Notes under the pieces: generated by a model | Told to the model about the DNA's origin: nothing | The model's database searches: none | The model's input: only the letters and a program-made list of their open reading frames with translations | In this document: positions 7,639 to 16,465 of the stretch, piece by piece | Position numbering within the stretch: position 1 is the first letter of the stretch | Layout of the letters: the number at the start of each line of letters is the position of its first letter | Program-made: the position numbers and the translations under genes | Assembly (NCBI GenBank): GCA_034101475.1 | Contig: JAXEJQ010000024.1 | Span: 1-64,000, forward strand | DNA from: Limivivens sp034101475 | GTDB taxonomy: Bacteria > Bacillota > Clostridia > Lachnospirales > Lachnospiraceae | Reading direction: 5' to 3' | DNA length: 64,000 bases

Positions 7639-9206
7639 AAAAGAAAGTAATGATTATCGGAGCCGGACCGGCAGGGCTTACTGCAGGATGTGAACTTCTG
7701 CGCCAGTCTGCAGAATATGATGTTATGATTTTAGAGGAAAGTGAAGCGACAGGAGGAATTTCCAAAACGATTCAAAGCCGGGGAAACCGGATGGATCTGG
7801 GCGGTCATCGTTTTTTTACAAAAAACAGGCAGGTAATGGACTGGTGGCTTGAACTTCTGCCGCTGCAGGGAGCGCCTTCTTATGATGATAAAATTCTTGG
7901 GAGGGAGAGTGAACTGTCGGAAAACGGCCCGGATCCGGAAAAAGAGGATCGGGTTTTTCTGAAACGGCAGAGAATATCCAGGATCTATTATAAGAACCGG
8001 TTTTTTGATTATCCCGTTAAAATGAACCTGGCCACAATCAGAAATCTGGGTTTTGCCACAACGCTGGAGGCTGGTTTCAGTTATCTGAAAGTGCTGCTCC
8101 ATAAACGTCCGGAAAATTCCCTTGAGGATTTTTACATAAATCGATTCGGCAGTAAATTATATCAAATCTTTTTTGCGGATTATACGGAAAAACTCTGGGG
8201 ACGTCATCCCAGAGAAATTTCTCCGGACTGGGGAGCACAGCGGGTAAAAGGCCTGTCTGTCCTTGCGGTTCTGAAAGATATTCTGGGGAAAGTTGTTCCG
8301 GGAACAGAGCGGAACGTGGAAACTTCTCTGATTGAATCTTTTTATTATCCGAAGTATGGACCGGGACAGATGTGGGAAGCAGCAGCCGAAGAGTTTGTAC
8401 GGCTTGGCGGTGAGCTTCGCACCGGCTGCAGAGTCGGCGGGATCCGGATGGAGGACGGAAAACAGCGGATCGCAGATGTTTTTGTTGAAGAAAACGGAAG
8501 TCTGAGAAAAGAAACAGTGGATATTGTTATATCCAGTATGCCTCTGAAGGATCTGATTGGATGTATGAATCATGTTCCGGATTCTGAACGGCGGATTGCG
8601 GAAGGTCTTCCTTATCGGGATTTTGTTACGGTCGGATTGCTGGTGAAAAATCTGAAGCTGAAAAATGAAACATCCATGAAGACTCTGGGAGGGATCATTC
8701 CGGACTGCTGGATTTATGTCCAGGATAAGGGGGTAAAGCTCGGGAGAATTCAGATTTTCAATAACTGGTCTCCTTATATGGTGAAAGAACCGGAAGATAC
8801 CATCTGGATGGGATTGGAGTATTTTTGCACAGAGGGTGACAGGTTCTGGAATATGACGAATGAGGAATGGATGAATTTCGGGAAAAAGGAACTGATTCAG
8901 ATTGGGATTCTGGATCAGGATACTGAGATTCTGGAGTTTCATTGTGAAAAAGTAAAAAAAGCCTATCCGGCTTATTTTGACACCTATAAGGATATTTCGA
9001 AACTGGAACACTGGCTGAACGGAATAGAAAACCTGTATTGTATCGGCAGAAACGGCCAGCACCGCTATAATAATATGGACCATTCCATGCTGACAGCATT
9101 TGAGGCGGTAAGAGTGCTGCTTTCCGGTTCGGCGGATAAATCCTCCATCTGGAAAGTGAATACAGAGAAAGAATATCATGAAGAAAACAAAGGAGCAGGA
9201 GTATGA
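7635..9206 (+). CDS. FAD-dependent oxidoreductase (amine oxidase/UDP-galactopyranose mutase-like)
   Basis: A 523-residue protein with a dinucleotide-binding motif at its N-terminus (IIGAGPAGLTAG, residues 7-18) and GGHRFFTKN at about 56-64, typical of protoporphyrinogen-oxidase-like and UDP-galactopyranose-mutase-like flavoproteins. The C-terminal NGQHRYNNMDHSMLTAFEA segment is the second FAD contact region in these families. The TTG start at 7635 overlaps the stop of the glycosyltransferase, so the genes are translationally coupled. Relatives often sit beside polyprenyl-phosphate glycosyltransferases. A role in altering a sugar or lipid carrier is plausible; the exact substrate cannot be told from sequence. 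Confidence 0.75.
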   Translation: MKKKVMIIGAGPAGLTAGCELLRQSAEYDVMILEESEATGGISKTIQSRGNRMDLGGHRFFTKNRQVMDWWLELLPLQGAPSYDDKILGRESELSENGPDPEKEDRVFLKRQRISRIYYKNRFFDYPVKMNLATIRNLGFATTLEAGFSYLKVLLHKRPENSLEDFYINRFGSKLYQIFFADYTEKLWGRHPREISPDWGAQRVKGLSVLAVLKDILGKVVPGTERNVETSLIESFYYPKYGPGQMWEAAAEEFVRLGGELRTGCRVGGIRMEDGKQRIADVFVEENGSLRKETVDIVISSMPLKDLIGCMNHVPDSERRIAEGLPYRDFVTVGLLVKNLKLKNETSMKTLGGIIPDCWIYVQDKGVKLGRIQIFNNWSPYMVKEPEDTIWMGLEYFCTEGDRFWNMTNEEWMNFGKKELIQIGILDQDTEILEFHCEKVKKAYPAYFDTYKDISKLEHWLNGIENLYCIGRNGQHRYNNMDHSMLTAFEAVRVLLSGSADKSSIWKVNTEKEYHEENKGAGV

Positions 9207-11539
9207 CTTCCGTATATTTTGCAGTTGGGATCACACTTTTCCTATATTGGATTATTTTTCTTGCCAGAAAAAAGACAGGGCTTCCGGACTATTCCAAAGC
9301 GGAACTGGTGATTTTCTGGCTTCTCACAAGAGTTATGCCGATCTGTATGCTTTCAGAAAAGCAGTTTGGCATATGGCGGAATTTTCTGCTGGAGCTCCCG
9401 ATGCTGGCCCTGATTATTTTTCTGTTTCAAAACAGGCAGGAGCAAAAAATCAGACGCTGCTATTATGCGTGCTATCTGTTTCAGCCCTATTCTATTCTGG
9501 CCATTCTTTCCGGGAGCGCGGGGAAAATGCTGCCGCTGTTTGGGCTGCTTCTGTTTATGGGTTTTTGCGATGCATACATGAAAAAAAGGGACGGAAATCT
9601 GCTGGTATTTCTTCCGGAATATCTTCTGGAATGCACAGGGGTATTCTGCTGGTTCACTGCAGCAGAGCTGTTTGGACAGCGGTTTTCAGACATTTTTCGT
9701 ACAGAGGAGATTCCCATGCTGTATGTTCTGGCGCTGGCCCTTATCGGAATCGGCATTGTGAGATTGATTCTGCGGCTGATCCGGAAGGATTTTCCGGAAT
9801 GCTTCCTCTCCCGGGAAACGGAAAAAGGAAACGGATGTTTCTGTGAGGACAGAAAAAGCCAGGAATTGAAGGTGAAAGATCTTCTTCTGATGATTTTTTT
9901 TACAGTCTCCTTTGCAGCGGTGGTTTTTTTTCGCCTCGGCAGCTTTCGGGTGCCGGAAACCTTCTGGAAGCTGGAACAGGGACAAAACAGGAGTAATGAA
10001 ATTGTCCTTGGCTTTGACAGAGAAGTAAATCTGTCAAAAATCTATATTTATCTGGGATATAACGGAAAACGTGTGATGTCCTTTTCCCTGCTGAACAGTG
10101 AGAATACGGAATGGAACATTTTTGACAGTAAACATACAGTACAAAGTGCTTTCTGCTGGAATGAAGTGTCTGTGAATCAACCGGTGGAAACCCTGGGAAT
10201 TGTTTTACTGGAAGGCAGTGCCTATATTCATGAAATTGTGTGCCTGGATTCGGCAGGAAACCGGATTTTACCGAAAAATGCAGCTTATTATGGCAGTCTG
10301 TTCGATGAGCAGGGGCTGTTTCCGGAAAAAAGAACGTATTATGATCAGACGATGTTTGATGAGGTGTATCATGCCAGAACGGCCTATGAATTTCTCAATG
10401 AACTGCCGATTTATGAAAATACCCATCCGCCTTTAGGAAAGAGCATTATTTCTCTTGGAATCAGAGCATTCGGAGCGAATCCTTTTGGATGGCGTGTCAT
10501 GTGTGCGCTTCTGGGAACGCTTATGGTGCCGGTTTTGTATCTGTTTGCCCACAGGATATTCCGAAGCACAACGGCAGCAAGCTTTGCAACGATCCTGCTC
10601 TGTACAGAGTTTATGCATTTCACGCTGTCCCGGATTGCCACCCTCGATATTCTTGTTGCGTTTTTTGTTTTACTGATGTTTTATTTTATGTACCTGTTTG
10701 TAAGCAGCGGCGGTCCGAATAAAAGTCTTTGCAGGCAAATGCTTTATCTTTTCCTGTGTGGCTGTTCCATGGCTCTGGCTGTTTCCACAAAATGGACGGG
10801 TGTTTATGCGGCAGCAGGGATTGCGGTTCTTTTCTTTGTATCTCTCTGGGAGAAGATCGGAGGAAAAGACGGAATACAAGTACATAAGAGATACCTGATC
10901 TATCTGTCCATCGGGTGCTGTGTGTTTTTTATTGCCATTCCGCTGACGGTTTATGTGCTTTCCTATATTCCCTTTACGAAGGTTTATACGGACAAGGGAC
11001 TGCTTCAGGCGGCGATTGATAATGCGAAGCTGATGTTCGGCTACCATGTAGATACGGTTTTTGAGCATCCGTATCTGTCAGAATGGTATGAGTGGCTTGT
11101 GGACCGGAAGCCGCTCCTGGACAGTTATACTGTGCTGGAGGATGGTTACATCAGTACGATTGCTACGTTCGGAAATCCTCTGGTCTGGTGGGGAGGCCTG
11201 ATTGCGCTGGTTCATCAGTTTTATTTGTGGCGTGTTCAAAAATGCAAAAATGCCCGGTATCTGATTCTGGCTTATTTTTCGACGCTGCTTCCATGGCTTT
11301 TTATTCATCGGACTGTTTTTATTTACCAGTATTATCTTTCTTCGATGACGTTGATTCTTATGATCGGCAACTCCGTCGTTCATTTGAAAAAAGGGAAAAA
11401 AATCATGATTCTTTTGTCTGTTGTATCCATCAGTCTGTTTTTCCTGTTTTACCCGGTGATTTCCGGATCCCCGGTTAAAGCGGATTATGTAAACCAGGTG
11501 CTGGAATGGATGCATACCTGGAAATTTGCTTTAGGATAG
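9203..11539 (+). CDS. PMT/GT39-type protein O-mannosyltransferase-like membrane enzyme
   Basis: A 778-residue multi-pass protein. The N-terminal third holds several hydrophobic helices. Residues about 250-370 form a soluble, beta-rich extracytoplasmic segment. The remaining part is a GT-C glycosyltransferase of the PMT/GT39 type: the catalytic acidic pair lies in DEVYHARTAYEF (about 386-397), followed by ENTHPPLGKSIISLG and GWRVMCALLGTL. Enzymes of this family take a sugar from a polyprenyl-phosphate donor and attach it to Ser/Thr of exported proteins. ATG 9203 overlaps the previous stop (ATGA). The extra N-terminal membrane domain plus inserted soluble domain makes it longer than minimal bacterial PMT proteins. 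Confidence 0.8.
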   Translation: MTSVYFAVGITLFLYWIIFLARKKTGLPDYSKAELVIFWLLTRVMPICMLSEKQFGIWRNFLLELPMLALIIFLFQNRQEQKIRRCYYACYLFQPYSILAILSGSAGKMLPLFGLLLFMGFCDAYMKKRDGNLLVFLPEYLLECTGVFCWFTAAELFGQRFSDIFRTEEIPMLYVLALALIGIGIVRLILRLIRKDFPECFLSRETEKGNGCFCEDRKSQELKVKDLLLMIFFTVSFAAVVFFRLGSFRVPETFWKLEQGQNRSNEIVLGFDREVNLSKIYIYLGYNGKRVMSFSLLNSENTEWNIFDSKHTVQSAFCWNEVSVNQPVETLGIVLLEGSAYIHEIVCLDSAGNRILPKNAAYYGSLFDEQGLFPEKRTYYDQTMFDEVYHARTAYEFLNELPIYENTHPPLGKSIISLGIRAFGANPFGWRVMCALLGTLMVPVLYLFAHRIFRSTTAASFATILLCTEFMHFTLSRIATLDILVAFFVLLMFYFMYLFVSSGGPNKSLCRQMLYLFLCGCSMALAVSTKWTGVYAAAGIAVLFFVSLWEKIGGKDGIQVHKRYLIYLSIGCCVFFIAIPLTVYVLSYIPFTKVYTDKGLLQAAIDNAKLMFGYHVDTVFEHPYLSEWYEWLVDRKPLLDSYTVLEDGYISTIATFGNPLVWWGGLIALVHQFYLWRVQKCKNARYLILAYFSTLLPWLFIHRTVFIYQYYLSSMTLILMIGNSVVHLKKGKKIMILLSVVSISLFFLFYPVISGSPVKADYVNQVLEWMHTWKFALG

Positions 11540-11549
11540 GAGAGAGAAG

Positions 11550-13010
11550 ATGAGATTCTGGAAAGAAGAAAAGTTGGGTCAGTATTTTGCGGTTATTCTG
11601 GCAACGGTTTTTTCGTATCTTTTGTGCCGGATTCTGAAAATATCCGGCCAGCCGGCAAGTATTCAATGGTTCCTGTTTGCCTGCCTGGGCCTGGTGAGTG
11701 TACGGATGGTTTGGAAATGGCGAAAATACAGGGCGAATGAAGAAATTCTGGTTCGGGAAATTCTGATCATGGGCATCCTCATGCGGATTGGCTATATGCT
11801 GTATACGGGATGTGAGGTGCGCAGTCATGATATGTTTGAGATTGATGTAAATGGCGCAGGACATGCCGGATATCTGCTGCAGGTGATGACGAAAGGGAGA
11901 TTGCCGGAGAGCAATTTTCGACAATGTTATCAGCAGCCGTTCTTTTATTTTCTCGGATCTCTGTTTTCCGGGGGGATTAACACGCTTTTGTCCTGCAGGG
12001 ACAGCTATTTTCTGGTAGACGCAGCAAAGACCGTCTCGTGCTCGGCTTCCTGTATCAGTCTGCTTCTGTGCAGAAGCATCAGCAGGGAATGCGGGCTGCG
12101 TGGGAAAGGAGAGCTGACAGCGGTTACGCTTACGGCCTTCCTTCCGGCATTTTATCTGACGGGAGGCAGAGTCACCCCGGATGCACTTGCTGCCATGTTC
12201 ATGCTGCTGGAATTTTTGTATACGATTCGCTGGATCAAAGAGCCAGGCTGGAAACATACGGTTTTGCTGGCGATTATTTACGGCTGCGGGGTCATGACGA
12301 AAATATCCTGCAGCGTGATCGCGATCCTGACAGCAGCGGTATTCTTGAAAAAGCTGTACGATGCTTTGCGGAAAAAAACAGGCGATTTCAGATCATTGCT
12401 GGGAAAATATGCGGTTTTTGGCCTTATCAGTCTTCCGCTTGGCTTGTGGTACAGTGTGCGGAATTACATTCGATTTCATCAGGATTTTCAGTATGTGCCG
12501 CGAATTTCAGAAACATCGGAACTCTATACGGGAATGCATTCCATTACAGAGCGTTTTTGGGGAATCGATGTATCCAGCCTTTTTCAGACACCCTATGTGA
12601 ATATCTGGGAGGATTATAATGCACCGGTATATTATCTGAAATCTTCCTGCTTCGGAGAATTCACCTACCAGGTGCCCGGTTGGATCCCTGCATTGCTTTT
12701 ATTCAGTGCATTTGGAATCGCTGTCGCCTGTGGCGCAGCACTTCTCTGGCAGATCAGACAAAAGAACGGGGAATGGACGGGGTATCTCTGCGCGGGAATT
12801 TTTCTGATTTTTTATGTAAGCATGTTGGTTTTTTATCAGAAGTATCCTTTTGCGTGCAGTATGGATTTTCGGTATATGATTTTTATGGTTGTTCCGGCGG
12901 GAATTCTCCTGGGAAAGTATGCAGAAGCACATCAGCAGCGATGTGGATGGATCAACACCGGACTTTTCCTGTTTGCAGTCAGTTCCTGCCTGATGTACGG
13001 TATTATTTGA
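11550..13010 (+). CDS. GT-C family membrane glycosyltransferase
   Basis: A 486-residue protein with about ten hydrophobic helices. ATG 11550 follows GGAGAGAGAAG. The loop after the second helix group contains EIDVNGAGHAGYLLQVM, the position where GT-C enzymes of the ArnT/PMT_2 type carry their catalytic acid, and TGGRVTPDALAAMFMLLEFLYT resembles a later PMT_2 signature. It is the last gene of the operon started by the GtrB-like gene, 10 bp after the PMT-like gene. It probably uses a lipid-linked sugar made by the first gene and may add a second sugar. The acceptor is unknown. Confidence 0.72.
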   Translation: MRFWKEEKLGQYFAVILATVFSYLLCRILKISGQPASIQWFLFACLGLVSVRMVWKWRKYRANEEILVREILIMGILMRIGYMLYTGCEVRSHDMFEIDVNGAGHAGYLLQVMTKGRLPESNFRQCYQQPFFYFLGSLFSGGINTLLSCRDSYFLVDAAKTVSCSASCISLLLCRSISRECGLRGKGELTAVTLTAFLPAFYLTGGRVTPDALAAMFMLLEFLYTIRWIKEPGWKHTVLLAIIYGCGVMTKISCSVIAILTAAVFLKKLYDALRKKTGDFRSLLGKYAVFGLISLPLGLWYSVRNYIRFHQDFQYVPRISETSELYTGMHSITERFWGIDVSSLFQTPYVNIWEDYNAPVYYLKSSCFGEFTYQVPGWIPALLLFSAFGIAVACGAALLWQIRQKNGEWTGYLCAGIFLIFYVSMLVFYQKYPFACSMDFRYMIFMVVPAGILLGKYAEAHQQRCGWINTGLFLFAVSSCLMYGII

Positions 13011-13176
13011 AAAAATGGTAACTGCTAAGAGCCAACCTCCAAAATACTTCGCATTTCGTCGATGGGATGACGGCAATTCTGATTTTTTTTTCTGAATTGG
13101 GAGATAAAATGCTTGACAGAAACAGGAAAAAAATGTAGCATTGATTTAATAGGTTATTCTTTTATCATGGAATTTT

Positions 13177-13236
13177 AAGATGCAGGATTGTGGAAGTGCG
13201 AAGCACGGAACAATCCGTATGGCATCTTTTGACCCC
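13177..13236 (+). repeat. R1 hairpin repeat, copy a
   Basis: AAGATGC (13177-13183) pairs with GCATCTT (13222-13228), and inside it GGATTGT pairs with ACAATCC around the core GTGCGAAGCAC. The core plus 3' part recurs with two mismatches over about 45 bp, inverted, at 33115-33170. Related cores occur at 44520-44580 and 45178-45235. Confidence 0.75.
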
Positions 13237-13282
13237 AACATCATTTTAAGAGTATAACCAAAAAAAGAAGGGGGATACTTCA

Positions 13283-14491
13283 GTGAAAAATTTTGGTATG
13301 AAGAAAAAGAAAAAATCTTCTGTTCTTCTGGCAGCGATGATGTCTGCAGCACTGTTATGTGGAAATACTGCTGCGGCAGCGGCGTCTGCGACGATTGTCA
13401 GCGGAAATGGCGGGACGTATATCAAGGGATCAGGAATAACGTATAGCCTGGGAGTCCAAGGGGATCACGAGAAGCTCCGCGGAGTGTCTGTGGATAACGT
13501 GGATGTTCCTTCCGGCAGTTACGGTCTTTCCGGAAATACGGCACCTGCTACGAGCAAAGCACCGGAGACTGAAACCGAGACCGAAACAGAAGTAGAAACG
13601 GAAAGCGAAACCGAGACCGAAACAGAAGTGGAAACGGAAAGTGAAACCGAGACCGAAACAGAAGTAGAAACGGAAAGTGAGACCGAAAGCGAGACTGAGA
13701 CCGAGACAGAAGTAGAAACGGAAAGCGAGTCTGAAACTGAGACCGAAACAGAAAGTGAGACTGAGACAGAAACTGAAAGCGAGACCGAAACAGAAGCAGT
13801 AACAGAAAGTGAGACCGAGACAGAAACAGAAAGCGAGACCGAAACAGAAGCAGTAACAGAAAGCGAGACCGAGACGGAAGCGGTAACGGAAAGTGAGACT
13901 GAGACGGAAGCTGTAACGGAAAGCGAGACTGAGACAGAAACGGAAAGCGAGACTGAAACCGAACCGGAAACCAGTGAAGTACCGGAAACGACGGAAGTAC
14001 CGGTGACCAGTGAAGCACCATATACGAGTGAAGCGCCATATACGAGTGAAGCTCCATATACGAGTGAAGCGCCATATACGACGGAAGTGCCGGTAACGAG
14101 TGAAGCGCCATATACGAGTGAAGCGCCGGATGAAACAGCAGTGCCAAAGATGGGAGCAGCAATCAGTTATAATCTTCTGAGTCCAATGCAGGTATATGCG
14201 GAAGAATCGGTATTTTCTGTGGAGATTTCCAGTGACTTTATGGATGGGCTGTCTGTAGGTGCGCATACGATAACGCTGGAATTTGAAGATGGAAGTGTTG
14301 ATGCTACTGTATATGTAAAGGAAGCAGAGAATACTGCTACCCAGGGACCGTCAGGAGCAGCACAGACAACAGCCGCTTCCGGTCCTGATACCGGTGATAC
14401 GACTCAGACAGGCCTGTATCTGATTCTTGCGGCTGTAAGTGGAGGAGTCATTTTTGCCTTCAGAAAAAGAAAGATTTCTGTTGAAAAATAA
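13283..14491 (+). CDS. Wall-anchored surface protein with Thr/Glu/Ser repeats
   Basis: A 402-residue exported protein. GTG 13283 is the likely start (AAGAAGGGGG 8 bp upstream). A signal peptide covers about residues 1-36 (KKKKKSS, hydrophobic core, AAAAAS). After a short folded region (37-93) comes a low-complexity tract of TETE, ESETETE and EAVTESE units (about 95-232), then TSEAPY repeats (about 235-282). A small beta-rich domain (about 290-350) follows. The end GPDTGD (about 366-371), a hydrophobic helix and RKRK form a sortase-type sorting signal of the xPxTG class. The repeat tract has a Thr or Ser at almost every second residue. It sits directly after the PMT-like operon and is a natural candidate for O-glycosylation. 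Confidence 0.85.
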   Translation: MKNFGMKKKKKSSVLLAAMMSAALLCGNTAAAAASATIVSGNGGTYIKGSGITYSLGVQGDHEKLRGVSVDNVDVPSGSYGLSGNTAPATSKAPETETETETEVETESETETETEVETESETETETEVETESETESETETETEVETESESETETETESETETETESETETEAVTESETETETESETETEAVTESETETEAVTESETETEAVTESETETETESETETEPETSEVPETTEVPVTSEAPYTSEAPYTSEAPYTSEAPYTTEVPVTSEAPYTSEAPDETAVPKMGAAISYNLLSPMQVYAEESVFSVEISSDFMDGLSVGAHTITLEFEDGSVDATVYVKEAENTATQGPSGAAQTTAASGPDTGDTTQTGLYLILAAVSGGVIFAFRKRKISVEK

Positions 14492-14529
14492 GAAAAACAG
14501 AAACTGAATAAAGTATAACGGTATTAAAA

Positions 14530-14563
14530 AACCGGAACTCGATAAAGGAGTTCCGGTTTTTTT
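14530..14563 (+). terminator. Terminator between the surface protein gene and murC
   Basis: AACCGGAACTC (14530-14540) pairs with GAGTTCCGGTT (14548-14558), loop GATAAAG, with a T run after it and an A run before it. It can therefore work for both converging genes. Confidence 0.9.
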
Positions 14564-14633
14564 AATGTATATCATGTGGCAGCCCTGCCGCACACTGTGA
14601 CACAGGGAAGAAACCGCGGCTCTGAGACCGGGT

Positions 14634-16013
14634 TCACTGTCCCAGAAGATGCTCGCCGATTTTTACCACATCACCGGCGCCCATGGTGATCAGAACGTCG
14701 CCCTGGCTGCAGTTTTCCAGGAGGAAGTTCTCAATGGCATCAAAGGACGGAAAATAGTGAGCCTCTGTGCCCAGCTCCTGAATTTTTGCCTGAAGGGTCT
14801 GGGAACTGATCCCCAGGTTGTCAGTCTCCCGGGCGGCATAGATATCGGCCAGAACCACTTTGTCTGCCAGAGAAAGGGCCTGGGCGAAATCATCCATCAA
14901 AGCCTTTGTACGGGTGTAGGTGTGGGGCTGGAAAACGCACCACAGGGTTTTGTGGGGCATATTCCGGGCAGCCGTCAGGGTTGCCTTGATCTCTGTGGGA
15001 TGGTGGGCGTAGTCATCGATAATGGTGACGCCGCCGATCTCGCCTTTTTTCTGGAAGCGTCTGTCCGTGCCTCCGAAGGCAGCCAGTCCCTCCAGCATGG
15101 TTTCCATGGGGATGTCCAGCAGGTCGCCAAGAGCCAGGGCAGCTGTGGCATTGGAAACATTGTGGATACCGGGCACATTCAGGGAAACACGGCCCAGCTC
15201 CTCACCGGCTCTGCAGAAGGTGAAGCTTCCGTGGGCATTTTCATCAAAGGTAATGTCCGAGGGATAATAGTCGTTTTCTGCGGAAGAGCCATATGTAATC
15301 ACCCGGCAGTCCAGGCCGTCGGTAATCTCCTGATAATCGGCGATATCCCCATTGATAATCAGGGTGCCGTCGGAGGGCAGCTTTTCGGCAAATTTCCGGA
15401 AGGAATTCCGGATATCCTGAAGATCTTTGAAGAAATCCAGATGATCGGCGTCAATGTTCAGGATCAGGCTGATTTTCGGGAAAAAGCTTAAAAAGCTGTT
15501 GGTATATTCACAGGCTTCGGTGATGAAGGTCTCGTGTCCGCCGACCCGGATATTTCCATGGATGGCCTGAAGAATACCGCCAACGGAAATGGTGGGATCC
15601 TTGCCTGCGGCCAGCAGGATATGGGAAGCCATGGAGGTGGTGGTCGTCTTTCCGTGGGTTCCGGATACGGCGATGGGAACCTGATAATTTTTCATAATCT
15701 GGCCCAGCAGCTCCGCGCGGGTCAGCATGGGAATGCCCTTTTCCACAGCAGCGGCATATTCCGGATTATCCGGGTGAATGGCAGCCGTGTAAACCACAAG
15801 GTCTGTACCTTCCTGGATGTTGGAGGCGCGCTGCCCATAGAAAACAGAGGCACCCTGGCTCTCAAGATGGAGAGTCAGCGGGGACTCCTTGGCATCGGAG
15901 CCGGTGACGGTAAAATGCTGATCCAGAAGAATCTCGGCCAGGCCGCTCATGCTGATGCCGCCGATGCCGATGAAGTGAACGTGAAGTGGGGTTTTAAAAT
16001 CTATCTGGTACAT
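14634..16013 (-). CDS. murC: UDP-N-acetylmuramate--L-alanine ligase
   Basis: A 459-residue cytosolic enzyme that adds L-Ala to UDP-MurNAc in peptidoglycan precursor synthesis, using ATP. The N-terminal Rossmann-like motif is HFIGIGGISMSGLAE (13-27). The ATP loop is SGTHGKTTTTSM (117-128). DYAHHPTEIKATL and the late FQPHTYTRTKAL segment are the Mur ligase central and C-terminal signatures. The length is normal for MurC. It stands alone, convergent with the surface protein gene and divergent from glgC. Confidence 0.95.
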   Translation of the reverse strand: MYQIDFKTPLHVHFIGIGGISMSGLAEILLDQHFTVTGSDAKESPLTLHLESQGASVFYGQRASNIQEGTDLVVYTAAIHPDNPEYAAAVEKGIPMLTRAELLGQIMKNYQVPIAVSGTHGKTTTTSMASHILLAAGKDPTISVGGILQAIHGNIRVGGHETFITEACEYTNSFLSFFPKISLILNIDADHLDFFKDLQDIRNSFRKFAEKLPSDGTLIINGDIADYQEITDGLDCRVITYGSSAENDYYPSDITFDENAHGSFTFCRAGEELGRVSLNVPGIHNVSNATAALALGDLLDIPMETMLEGLAAFGGTDRRFQKKGEIGGVTIIDDYAHHPTEIKATLTAARNMPHKTLWCVFQPHTYTRTKALMDDFAQALSLADKVVLADIYAARETDNLGISSQTLQAKIQELGTEAHYFPSFDAIENFLLENCSQGDVLITMGAGDVVKIGEHLLGQ

Positions 16014-16398
16014 AGAAAGTCTCCTTACTATAAACAGGATCGTCCATGGGATACTTTTCCCTTAGAAGAAGGATGGAACAATCCCTTATTTCTATTATTA
16101 TAACCTTTTCCGCATGAAATGAAAAGAGTCTATTGCGGGAAATCCGTTCGTCAGCCGTTCAGGAGGGGACTGCACCTGAAAGAATCGGGGCAGCCGGTAT
16201 CCTCAGAAGTACGAAAAATCTACATAATGTGCCAAAATCTTCCAAACATCGTAAAAATCAAACAAAATAAAACAAAAAACCTCAACCAATAAAGTGCATA
16301 ATGGACAATTATTCGATGAAACACAAAAATTTTTGACGAATGAATTTGTGAAAAATGTTAAAAACAAAGAAAAATTTTTTCTGATTTTGTAAAAAGTG
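16014..16398. other. AT-rich intergenic region between murC and glgC
   Basis: No gene or strong RNA structure was seen. The region must hold the divergent murC promoter. From about 16205 to 16390 it is very A/T-rich with long A runs, like an upstream activating (UP-element) region for the glgC promoter. Confidence 0.4.
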
Positions 16399-16427
16399 TT
16401 CACTATTCCGGGAAACTGTGTTATAAT
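16399..16427 (+). promoter_or_regulatory. Promoter of glgC-glgD
   Basis: TTCACT (16399-16404) and TATAAT (16422-16427) are separated by 17 bp, 39 bp upstream of the glgC start. Confidence 0.7.
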
Positions 16428-16465
16428 GATTAAACATAAATTAACTTACAACAAGAGGTGATAGC

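Noticed and set aside
13566..13975. Possible CRISPR array
   Set aside because: The repeats are contiguous coding hexamers without unique spacers and no cas genes are present.
13430..14266. Long antisense frames rich in Phe/Arg opposite the surface protein gene
   Set aside because: They are the mirror of the GAAACNGAG repeats; the plus-strand protein has a signal peptide and sorting signal.
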